A program made the translations under genes and the position numbers. The notes beneath the pieces are model-generated. The model saw only the letters and a program-made list of their open reading frames with translations. It did not search any database and was not told the DNA's origin. Shown piece after piece: positions 9,707 to 16,977 of a DNA stretch of 20,368 nt. The first letter of the stretch is position 1; every line of letters starts with the position of its first letter. Location: the NCBI GenBank assembly GCA_027596035.1, contig JADGJA010000384.1, positions 1 to 20,368 on the forward strand. Reading direction: 5' to 3'. Source of the stretch: Thoreauomyces humboldtii (lineage: Eukaryota; Chytridiomycota; Chytridiomycetes; Spizellomycetales; Powellomycetaceae).

Positions 9707-11548
9707 CTAATTACGCTCGGCAGAAGACATACTCTTACGACCAGCCCTGACTTCGCCGTCCTCATGCCCCTTCATCTCTCCATGATGCTCCTTGTGCTTG
9801 TGCGAGAGTCCGAGCTTTCCCTTCAACTTCGTCATGAGACCCTTCTTCTTGCGGTGTGCGGAGGAAGATGACGCATCGTCGTGCAGGCTCTCGGTGCTCG
9901 CACGACTGCTTCCGGCGGGCGTGGGTTCCTGTGTCGCGGGTTCGACGATGAGGGGGGAGGGCGCGTGCTTTGGGAGAGTGTCACGCGTGGCTGCGGTTTG
10001 GTCAACGACGGGAGGGGTCGTTTCCGATGAGGATGTACTGTGATCGGGAGTGGCGGTGGTATCTTTGTCGGCGTGAGAAGTCCAGTGCGCCCACGACCCG
10101 GCTGGAGCGTCTGATGCGGGAGCTGGAGTGAAGGTGGGAGCGTTGGGATCGACGTTTAAACTCCATTTAGACCATGAACCGGCAGGCTCGGTGGCGATGG
10201 GGGTGGATCCTGCTTCGCGAGGGGTCTCGGTAGATGGCTGCTCAGCGCCGAGTTCGGCGGTCGCGCCTGCCTGAGGTCCACTCCACTTAGCCCACGAACC
10301 GGCGGGAGCGTCGTTAGTCTCGGCGGTCGGAGTTGCTGCTTCCTTGTCGAGGCCGGCACTCCAGTTGGCCCACGAGCCAGCGGGTTCTTTTCCGGACTGA
10401 GCGGCAGAGGATTCCTTAATCTCCTCAGCAGCGGGGACGGTCTTCTGACCCTTGCCGTACTTGGCACGGAGCTCGTCAAGGGTGACCCTTCCGAACCCCG
10501 GCGCACCGTCGTTACCGAAATGCTTAAAGACCGGGTCGGCTTCAAGGACGGGTAGGATGCCTTCCAAGGCCTCCATGTGCGCGACCTCCAATGACTCCTC
10601 TGCGTTCTTTGTGACGACGTGAGGCGCCACTCCCGTGCGCTCCCAGCTCTTTCCATCGATGAGACACACGACTTCCTGGGTCGAGCAGCACATGTCTAGG
10701 TTGGGATGGACCCAGTACATGTCGCACCCACGGCCGCCACCGTCCGTATTCTGTCCTACAAGACGAACCCTTCCGAGGGCCTTGGCGACGTGACAGAAGT
10801 GCTCGGCGGCTGAGAAGGTGTCCTTTCCGCAGAGGATCCACACGGGTCGGTCGTCGTACCGGGGACCCGAGACAACGGGATGGAGGGTGAAGTCGGTGAC
10901 GTGTCCCGTGTACCTGTGGCTGAGACGGACAGTGGAGCGACGGGAAGGCTTGTGGAGATACGAGAGAAGTAGGTCGGCGGATGAGGCACCGCCTCCATTG
11001 GTGGAGACGTCAATGATGAGGGCTCGGGTACCGGCGACGAGGTTGAAGAGACCCATGTACGATTGGGCAGCGACGGTGCAGAACGGAAAGGCGTGGAGCT
11101 TCACGTATCCTACGCACCCCGGCATGGTCCGGTACTCTTTGATGAAGTTGTTGTTGAGAGCGCTCTGCGCTCGGAAGGTCTTTCCGAAAGGGTCCTCGAG
11201 ATCCTCTTCGACATCCTCCTCCTGCTGTTTGCGCTCCTCTTCGAGCGTCTTCTCCTCTGGCCTTTCGGGCTTAGTTTCGCTGCGGAAGAAGACCGACATG
11301 TGCTTGTCGTTTGAAATTTCCTTGAGATCGGTGGTCAGCAACTCGGAGAAGGCGCCAAGGGTAAGAGAGGGATCATCGTAACGACCGGCGTCGATGCGTG
11401 TGCGAAGCTCCTTGACCAACGCATCTCCTTCGGCGGGAACGGCAAAGCGTTTCTCGATGATTCTGACGATTTCCTCGAGCGTGTCCTTCCGTTGCTGAGG
11501 CGATACGAAGAGGGAGTCTTTGGACGAAGGCTGCTCGGTGGAGGTCAT
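9707..11548 (-). CDS. S41-family peptidase-like protein with Trp-repeat tail and dehydrin-like C-terminus
   Basis: A single-exon frame of 613 aa with ATG at 11548-11546 and TAG at 9709-9707. Residues 20-90 resemble the N-terminal helical domain of IRBP/tricorn-type S41 proteins (IIEKRFAVPAE, DLKEISNDKHMSV). The core S41 domain runs to about residue 330 with MPGCVGYVKL, ALIIDVSTNGGG and GKDTFSAAEHF, where Ser246 aligns with the S41 catalytic serine, then VGQNTDGGG. An acidic Glu-rich insert (95-121) interrupts the two parts. Residues 389-490 hold four PAGSW[AS]xW[ST] repeats in a Thr/Glu/Pro/Ala-rich tail. Residues 561-590 are a Ser run followed by a Lys/His-rich segment resembling a dehydrin K-segment. 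No signal peptide or membrane helix is seen, so a cytosolic location is inferred. Substrate and whether it is an active protease are unknown. It is convergent with the RasGAP gene (264-nt gap). Confidence 0.88.
   Translation of the reverse strand: MTSTEQPSSKDSLFVSPQQRKDTLEEIVRIIEKRFAVPAEGDALVKELRTRIDAGRYDDPSLTLGAFSELLTTDLKEISNDKHMSVFFRSETKPERPEEKTLEEERKQQEEDVEEDLEDPFGKTFRAQSALNNNFIKEYRTMPGCVGYVKLHAFPFCTVAAQSYMGLFNLVAGTRALIIDVSTNGGGASSADLLLSYLHKPSRRSTVRLSHRYTGHVTDFTLHPVVSGPRYDDRPVWILCGKDTFSAAEHFCHVAKALGRVRLVGQNTDGGGRGCDMYWVHPNLDMCCSTQEVVCLIDGKSWERTGVAPHVVTKNAEESLEVAHMEALEGILPVLEADPVFKHFGNDGAPGFGRVTLDELRAKYGKGQKTVPAAEEIKESSAAQSGKEPAGSWANWSAGLDKEAATPTAETNDAPAGSWAKWSGPQAGATAELGAEQPSTETPREAGSTPIATEPAGSWSKWSLNVDPNAPTFTPAPASDAPAGSWAHWTSHADKDTTATPDHSTSSSETTPPVVDQTAATRDTLPKHAPSPLIVEPATQEPTPAGSSRASTESLHDDASSSSAHRKKKGLMTKLKGKLGLSHKHKEHHGEMKGHEDGEVRAGRKSMSSAERN
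10079..10384 (-). repeat. Four PAGSWxxW coding repeats in the S41 protein tail
   Basis: The protein motif PAGSW[A/S][N/K/H]W[S/T] occurs at residues 389-397, 415-423, 455-463 and 482-490 of the S41-like protein, with spacings of 26, 40 and 27 residues. Linkers are variable and rich in Thr, Ala, Glu and Pro. At DNA level the copies share 'cc(c/a)acgarccggc'-like cores with synonymous differences, so the repeats are old enough to have diverged while the amino acids were kept. Confidence 0.9.
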
Positions 11549-12586
11549 AATGGTGGTTTCTGCGTAAGGATTGCAGCTGTATCGTTGGGGATGGAGAAGG
11601 CCTCTTCACCTTTTGTATCTTTGAGCGAACCAGTACTTCAGACCACCACTACCGCTACCCCTTCGTGTTGCCGTTGTACGAAAGCCATGGGGACGAGGGC
11701 GAAGACCGACAGCCGCTCTGTGTGTTCTCCTGGTGGCCGCGTTACTGTGACTCACCCACCTGCGACATGGCACAGTCACGCCCAAAGCTTCTTTGCCGCC
11801 AAAAGGGGGAACGCAAGAAACCGTAAAACTCAGCGAAACGGTCCGTCCCCCCGCAGCGCTGACGTGGGGAGTCTGGCGACTCGTGCGTGCAAGGTCGGTC
11901 CCATGGGACATGCAGGCTGCGGCGAGCAGGGGAAGGTGGAAAGCTCTCCGGATGCTCTCTACGGTACGTCAAAATTTGTTCAAGAACCTTTGGACGTGGG
12001 GCCGATCCACGCACCTTCTACCTGACCGTGCCTTTTCGATCGTGTGGGTACCAAGTGGGCATGGGGTAAGCGCCTCCAGGAGGTTCAAACGATCGAAAAG
12101 GCACGGTCAGCAGTTTGCCAGACGCCAAGTCAATTGGACGAACGACATGCAGAGGAACGTTCTTTCGGTCCAAAGCAGGGCAGACTCCTGCCTCATCCTC
12201 GGTCGCTTGCAGGGCGTAGGAAGCCCTGCGGAAAGCCTTCGGCAACGTGAACATTTTGTGTCCTGCTTGGGGCGACGATGTTCGGCCACCTCTGTGATTG
12301 AGGTTAGAGGACATAACATGGCCAGTCGACAATGTAAACATTCTCCCGTCCTCCATCGGTCCAGGCACAGTACGGCGATGGCTCGTGGAAATCATCGGCG
12401 CATACCACCTCTCGGAAACCCCCTGTGAACGCACTGTGCATGTCCCCCCATTCAGCCCATGCCAGTTTCCTGGTTGGGTAGCCAAAAGAAAACCAAGCCA
12501 AGCATCAGGCACTCGACTCGTAAACTTGTGTACTCAGAGCTACGAGTCATCGTTTCTCCTCGTTCCCCTTACACACCCCACCGATC
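11549..12586. other. Divergent spacer between the S41 and NR2C2AP-like genes
   Basis: A ~1 kb region that should contain both divergent promoters. Open frames of 164-211 codons on both strands overlap here but show no recognisable domain and read through the inverted repeat at 12022-12110, so none is called as a gene. A TACAAAAGG-like element on the minus strand near 11610 is about 60 nt before the S41 start and could be its TATA variant. The 12541-12586 stretch before the NR2C2AP-like ATG is C/T-rich. Confidence 0.5.
12022..12110. repeat. Perfect 22-bp inverted repeat around a 45-nt loop
   Basis: The arm 12022-12043 is the exact reverse complement of 12089-12110 (22 of 22). The 45-nt loop contains a small palindrome (CCTCCAGGAGG). 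It does not extend on either side and no clear target-site duplication flanks it. It could be an 89-bp foldback/MITE-like element, a transcribed hairpin or a protein-binding site. Confidence 0.9.
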
Positions 12587-13243
12587 ATGTCGTCCCTCAT
12601 CACCTCAGACACAAAGATAAGGTAAGGCAGGACCGACGGGGTTCGACTTCTCGGTTCATCCAAGCAGTGGGTTCGCATTCTTGGTTCATTCCGTTCTCTC
12701 AGTGCCATCCTCATCCTCAACCCTCATCCTCACCCTCTTTGAACTCGCCTCTCACCGAACAGGGTGTCTTCGACGCTCAACCGGGACGTCCGATCCTACG
12801 GCAAGCAGTACCTGACCGACGCATCGGAGGAGACATGCTGGAACTCGGACCAAGGAACCCCACAGCATATCACCCTCGACTTTCCGGTCCCCGTGTCCCT
12901 CGTCTCCCTGTGTCTCATGTTCCAGGGCGGGTTCGTGGGAAGGGACTGCGAGGTGCTGGGCGTGCCGGAGGAGAGGGAGAAGGAGGAGGAGGAGGAGTGG
13001 GACGAGGTGGTGGTGGAGGGAGCATCATCGTGGGAGAAGGTGGCCGACTTTTATCCTGCGGATCATAACCATCTGCAGGTGTTCGATCTGCGTCCTCCTG
13101 GTGCTGCCGGGGAAGGGTTGGAAGGGTTGGAAGGGAGCGGGAGGAGGTGGAAGAGGGTCAGGATCGTGTTCAAGAACACGACCGATTTTTACGGCAGGGT
13201 CACCGTGTATCGGTTGGATCTGATCGGAACATCGGGAGCATGA
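12587..13243 (+). CDS. NR2C2AP: NR2C2AP/TRA16-family protein (F5/8 type C-like fold)
   Basis: Two exons, 12587-12621 and 12763-13243, give 171 aa. The 141-nt intron (GTAAGG...ACAG) splits an Arg codon, and joining restores the family N-terminus MSSLITSDTKIR|VSSTLNRDV. Family hallmarks seen are STLNRDV, EETCWNSDQG, a FQGGF motif (residues 65-69), a YPAD/LQVF segment and TTDFYGRVTVYRLDLIG at the end. The human relative, about 139 aa, binds orphan nuclear receptor TR4. Fungi lack that partner, so the role here is unknown, although the conserved fold suggests a binding module. Two insertions relative to the family as I know it are an acidic run (residues 81-93, Glu-rich) and a Gly/Glu-rich stretch near 125-138. 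The gene converges on the FKBP gene with a 245-nt gap. Confidence 0.88.
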
Positions 13244-13488
13244 GCCGAGAGGACGCATTCGCCCTTTCAAGTCACCCTGGATATATCTTCGTAGGCACAA
13301 CGAAGTTCCGTCCAGCCCGTCGTAGCCTTGGAATAGTAGGGATGGGATGCGGAATGCAAACAGTTTTATTTATTATGCTAGTAGCGTGCTTTTTTTTGGG
13401 TGCTGCAAATATGGAAATGACGGTTTACAACCGTGGAATACTCGAATGGCAGGAAGAGGAGATGGGGGTCCGAAAATGGGGAGAGGAT

Positions 13489-14828
13489 CTATCGAACCTC
13501 GAGCAGCTTGACCTCGAACTCGAGGACCGAGTTAGGGGGGATGTCTGGTGGGGCACCTCGGGAACCGTAAGCGAGGGCAGCTGGGATGGTGAGCTTCCTG
13601 GTTCCGCCAATGTTCATGCCGGCGACACCGAGGTCCCAACCCTTGATGACCTCTCCGGCTCCGAGCTTGAACTTGAAGACCGATCCCTTGGTGTTGCTGT
13701 CAAACACCTTGCCGTTCTTGGCGAGACGACCGATGTAACGGACGCCGACCTTCTTGCCGTTCTTTGCCTGAGCTCCCGATCCGACGACGGCGTCTTCGAT
13801 CGCGAGTCCGTTGGGCAGAACCTTCTTGACGGACTTTGGGGAAGCGGCCGCTGCAGCAGTAACGGGTGTGGCGGCCTTCTTGGCGGCGGGGGACTCCTTT
13901 GCGACGGCTTTAGCGGGAGTGGCGGCCTCCTTGGGAGAAGCGACGGCGGCGGCCTTCTTTGCGGCAGCAGCCTCGGCCTTCTTGGCAGCGGCGATCTCCT
14001 TCTTCGTGGCGGGAGTGGACGCGGCTTTCTTGGGGGCAGCCTCCTCGACGATCTCGGTGATCTTGGCCTTCTTGGTAGCGGCGGACGCCGCGGGGATGGA
14101 AGCGAGCTTTCGCTTTCCGTTCAGAGCCTCGGCGATCTCGACCTCGTCGGCCTCGGAATCCTCGTCCATCTCAGAGTCGTCGTCCATGCCTCCGTGCTCA
14201 GCAAGCCACATGCGGCGGTCGTTGGAGTCCATGCTCTCTAACGAAACAGGAGAGAAAGACAAATGAGTGATTTGCAACTCCCTTGCTGTGCCCGCGTGGT
14301 GTTGAAAGCACACACCCTCAGATCCCTCAGAGTCGTAACCGTCGTCGGAGTCGGCCATGTCGACGGTGTAGTTTCCGGTAAGATCGATGGAACAGTTTCC
14401 GTGGTTTTTGATGGTGATCTCGCTTCCCTCGAGGAAAGTGAGATCGATGATCTGTTGCTCAATCTTGCCAGGGGTGAGCGAGCAGATGACGAACGAACTG
14501 TCCTCCGAGCTGATGGTGATCGACGTGCGAGTTCCGTTCTTGGGGAGCTCGGCAACGAGGGCAGCCTAACGCATTGAAAAAACATGTAAGTGAACCTGCA
14601 ACTATCGTGTCCATCATCCCTATATACATAAGATCTGTCTCGTACCATCGTGATGACAAAGTGCTGGTCGACGGTCTGCGAGTACTCCTTGCCAGCCTCA
14701 ACCTTCAGGCCTGGAAAGGTGGAGCGCGTAAATACTTTGCCATTCTGCCACTGCCCTTTTGCGCTGGCGATGCCGATAGAGATTAAAAGTCGTGACGTAC
14801 CCCAGAAGCCAGCCCTGACGAAAGACAT
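13489..14828 (-). CDS. FPR4: Nuclear FKBP-type peptidyl-prolyl isomerase with nucleoplasmin-like domain (Fpr3/Fpr4/FKBP39 type)
   Basis: Four exons on the minus strand: 14801-14828, 14646-14710, 14316-14565 and 13489-14237, giving 363 aa. All junctions are GT-AG with matching phases. Residues 1-100 form the nucleoplasmin-like domain (FWGLKVEAGKEYSQTVDQ; CSLTPGKIEQQIIDLTF; IDLTGNYTVD). Residues 101-149 are acidic with many Asp/Glu/Ser. Residues 155-252 are Lys/Ala-rich and resemble the tail of linker histones. Residues 253-363 are a complete FKBP domain with VRYIGRL, FDSN, VIKGWD and AYGSRGAPPDIPPN. Relatives in yeast, flies and plants are histone chaperones and proline isomerases acting on histones and rDNA chromatin, so a nucleolar/nuclear role is expected. 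The last intron (14238-14315) is 78 nt and stop-free in frame, so its retention would insert 26 aa. Confidence 0.93.
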
Positions 14829-15389
14829 TATATTTTTCGGTTGATACGGAGTAGTGTGGGGTGGTGATCAGCAACGACGATTTCGTTGAGGAATGGCGCG
14901 AGAAGAGGAACAGGGGTGGTTCGCTGCTCGAGGTTTTCAACCCGCTCACAGATTTCCCATGTCTGTTTTTTTTCTTTTTGATTTTTGATTTTTCTGTCAC
15001 GGCCCTCCACGATACATGCACCTTGCTTGCCATCAAACATAGCACCGGTGCGTATACAGTACATCTACGCCTTTTACCATTGCATTGTCCATCCCTTCCG
15101 CTGATCGCAGTCGGTCATCCGAGAATTCAAGCGCGCACTTTTGCTTTACAGGTCTTCAAGGCGCCCCTCACATCCGAAGCTCTCCAATGGGAAACTTCGA
15201 AGAGTGATTTTGTTGCGCCTCTGAGGAAGCCCCAGCGCGAGCAGTCTCAGCGTCAATATCTGGAGCTTTCCACGTTGGGCCAAGATGGACCAATCAAGTC
15301 ATATGTTGAAGGAGGGCCGCGTAGCGTCCATCCATCAGAGAAGTCCTTGGGCGATGGGAAACGGAAGGGCAAAAGGGAGCTACCGGTAG

Positions 15390-15415
15390 CTGTTCCATCG
15401 ATCTTACCGGAAACT
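15390..15415 (+). repeat. 26-bp inverted copy of FKBP exon sequence
   Basis: These 26 nt are identical to the reverse complement of 14370-14395, which is FKBP exon 3 coding for part of the CSIDLTGN segment. In both places a further partial copy of the same unit is adjacent: GGAAACTGTTCCATCG occurs just before the match in FKBP sense orientation and overlaps its end here. The copy is therefore a shifted piece of a ~24-nt unit. A 26-nt exact match 1 kb away is far beyond chance. Confidence 0.9.
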
Positions 15416-15426
15416 GTTCCATCGGT

Positions 15427-15464
15427 TTTGCCCCACTCACGTAGCGACTCGAGAGTGGGGCAAA
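15427..15464. repeat. Perfect 12-bp stem hairpin in the spacer
   Basis: The arm TTTGCCCCACTC (15427-15438) pairs exactly with GAGTGGGGCAAA (15453-15464) around a 14-nt loop. It is followed by an A-rich run and lies 11 nt after the FKBP-derived 26-mer. Confidence 0.9.
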
Positions 15465-15811
15465 TAAAAAAAGACCAAAAATTATTTGGGTCGAAACTGT
15501 GTCTCACAAGCTAACCGGCACACGAACGAGTCTGTCCCGTGGTGTCGCAGCTATCCAAGTGCCGCACAGCGCGCCGCATTTTCCCTGCTCTGTTACCAGC
15601 CTGGGGCGATGTTGCGAGTCGTTGACTCCCGTCTGCCAACCCTTACAGGAAGGCAGGCTGGAGGACGCTGTGCTCACGTTGGACTGCGACTGGATGCACA
15701 GCCTTGCGGTGTGTGAATCCTGTCAGCGAGTGATCCGACGGTTTCTAACGGCCACTTGGCTTACAGGCACGCGCTTCAATGCCCCGCTGGGGGAACATTG
15801 ATTTCTCAGCC

Positions 15812-15819
15812 TATATATA
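15812..15819 (+). promoter_or_regulatory. Possible TATA box in the spacer
   Basis: TATATATA is followed about 200 nt later by the first ATG of a 145-codon frame (16016). Between them the sequence is C/T- and A-rich with CAAC/CAAT-like strings, resembling a fungal leader. It could drive that frame, an unannotated RNA, or nothing. Confidence 0.3.
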
Positions 15820-16015
15820 CCCGAAAATTAAAGCGTCCTGTTTTTCTTCCCTCTGAGCACAATTCGGTTCGACAAACCACAACAAGCCAATGTAGCACCT
15901 CTCCCCGTTCAAATTTGTTGTCCCCGCCAAAGTTCCTCACTCTTCGAACCCCAGCAGTCCGTTCTTTTCTCCTTAACTAGCCCCAAGGCAAATCCCGCTC
16001 CAGCACAAGGTTGCG

Positions 16016-16453
16016 ATGCGAGACCTTTCGGGTTCACCCGTCGTGTCCAGTGACTGGTCGAAGTCTACCTCACCATGCTATGCGAGGGACCCCTTTTCCA
16101 ACCGCTTCGAGGCGGATCAACGGTACATGCGGAACGGGCAACCGGGAGCATCTCTCGCAATAGCCCAGAGGAGTGTTGCGAAATGTATTCCCGCCGGAAC
16201 GCAGCATGACAGGGTTTCCATGGACTCTGTGTTTGTTTTGGGCTACGAAACTCATCGGCACCAGGCTCGTTATGTCGCTGAGAACGGGAGTCGTCCCTCT
16301 GCTCTGTCCGAGCCATCAAGAATGCGTTTCTGGGGAACGTATGGAGCGACTCATGGGCGAACGCATTGTGTCAATGAACTCCGTTCTAAGGTTCGCGCTG
16401 GAAAGCCCCCATCCTATACTGTAAGACTTTCCAAACGATGCGTGTCGAGATGA
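16016..16453 (+). CDS. Doubtful small ORF, unrecognised
   Basis: An ATG-initiated frame of 145 codons lies about 200 nt after a TATA box. The composition is ordinary (Ser, Arg, Ala, Gly), with no domain, signal peptide or membrane helix that I can see. A GTAAGA donor at 16421 and a TTAGCAG acceptor ending at 16490 would make a 70-nt intron, the local typical size, and would give an alternative ending about 26 codons further on. Its codon choice lacks the strong GC3 bias of the neighbouring genes, which argues against a conserved gene. It may be a young or non-coding transcript or a chance frame. Confidence 0.2.
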   Translation: MRDLSGSPVVSSDWSKSTSPCYARDPFSNRFEADQRYMRNGQPGASLAIAQRSVAKCIPAGTQHDRVSMDSVFVLGYETHRHQARYVAENGSRPSALSEPSRMRFWGTYGATHGRTHCVNELRSKVRAGKPPSYTVRLSKRCVSR

Positions 16454-16784
16454 CCCTTGTCCCCGCCTTTCGGATTGAAATCGTTAGCAGGCCATATCTA
16501 TTGTATCCTTGAACATGGTTGTCTTGCTCAGACATCTCGGCCATACGCTCAAACGTCTTGCAGGTCCTTGATAAACATGGTTCACAAGGCGGCCTCCACC
16601 AGCCCTATCCGAAGGCACTAACTAGTGCTTCCGCACCTCTGCCTGCCGTTGAGAAAGCACGGCTCATATGTACTGTACGTGCCCCGAGGTTTAGACCGAG
16701 GCGGGTCGGGAATGACATTCGTTCCGCTGTCTGACGGAGATCACCAGAGTCTTCGACTGTCACATGGGAAGGCCGTCGGCAAAA

Positions 16785-16804
16785 TGTGTGTGTGTGTGTG
16801 TGTG
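16785..16804 (+). repeat. (TG)10 microsatellite
   Basis: An uninterrupted TG dinucleotide run, about 175 nt upstream of the acyl-CoA oxidase start codon, followed by an imperfect GTGCGCGTG stretch. Confidence 0.95.
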
Positions 16805-16889
16805 CCGTGCGCGTGCCTCGTCCTCCCCTCGTTTGCCCGAAGGCACATTTACACTTGCAACTTGCATCCCACCTCCAGCAGCACATCTC

Positions 16890-16910
16890 CAGCAGCAGCA
16901 GCAGCAGCAG
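16890..16910 (+). repeat. (CAG)7 microsatellite
   Basis: Seven perfect CAG units lie 68 nt upstream of the acyl-CoA oxidase ATG, probably in its leader. No open frame with coding character spans it. Confidence 0.95.
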
Positions 16911-16977
16911 AGACGAAGGAGACTAGATACAACTACTTCATACTTATAAGTCAAGTCCGGTCACTGCACTCATCGCA

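Larger units (their letters stand above)
14829..16977. other. 2.1 kb gene-poor spacer between FKBP and acyl-CoA oxidase genes
   Basis: This holds the FKBP promoter (minus direction, nearest 14829) and the oxidase promoter (nearest 16977). It also contains a T-rich tract (14967-15000), a 26-bp inverted copy of FKBP coding sequence, a perfect hairpin (15427-15464), a TATA box (15812-15819), one doubtful small ORF, a TG run and a CAG run. Frames of up to 217 codons near 14861-15514 begin only at non-ATG codons and have no recognisable domain. Confidence 0.6.

Noticed and set aside
12082..12098. GGTTCAAAC string resembling a tRNA T-loop / B box
   Set aside because: Flanking bases do not form a T stem and no acceptor, D or anticodon arms fit around it.
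11793..12512. Overlapping frames of 211 (plus) and 164 (minus) codons in the divergent spacer
   Set aside because: The plus frame has a non-ATG start, both read through the inverted repeat, and neither shows a recognisable domain. A transposon remnant cannot be excluded but is not supported.
13147..14241. 364-codon plus-strand frame opposite the FKBP gene
   Set aside because: Gly/Leu/Ser-rich antisense of the FKBP Lys/Ala-rich region, with a non-ATG start; the minus-strand protein is clearly the real one.
14861..15514. 217-codon plus-strand frame in the FKBP upstream spacer
   Set aside because: Starts at GTG, contains a poly-Phe run from a T tract and crosses the hairpin; no domain or splice support.
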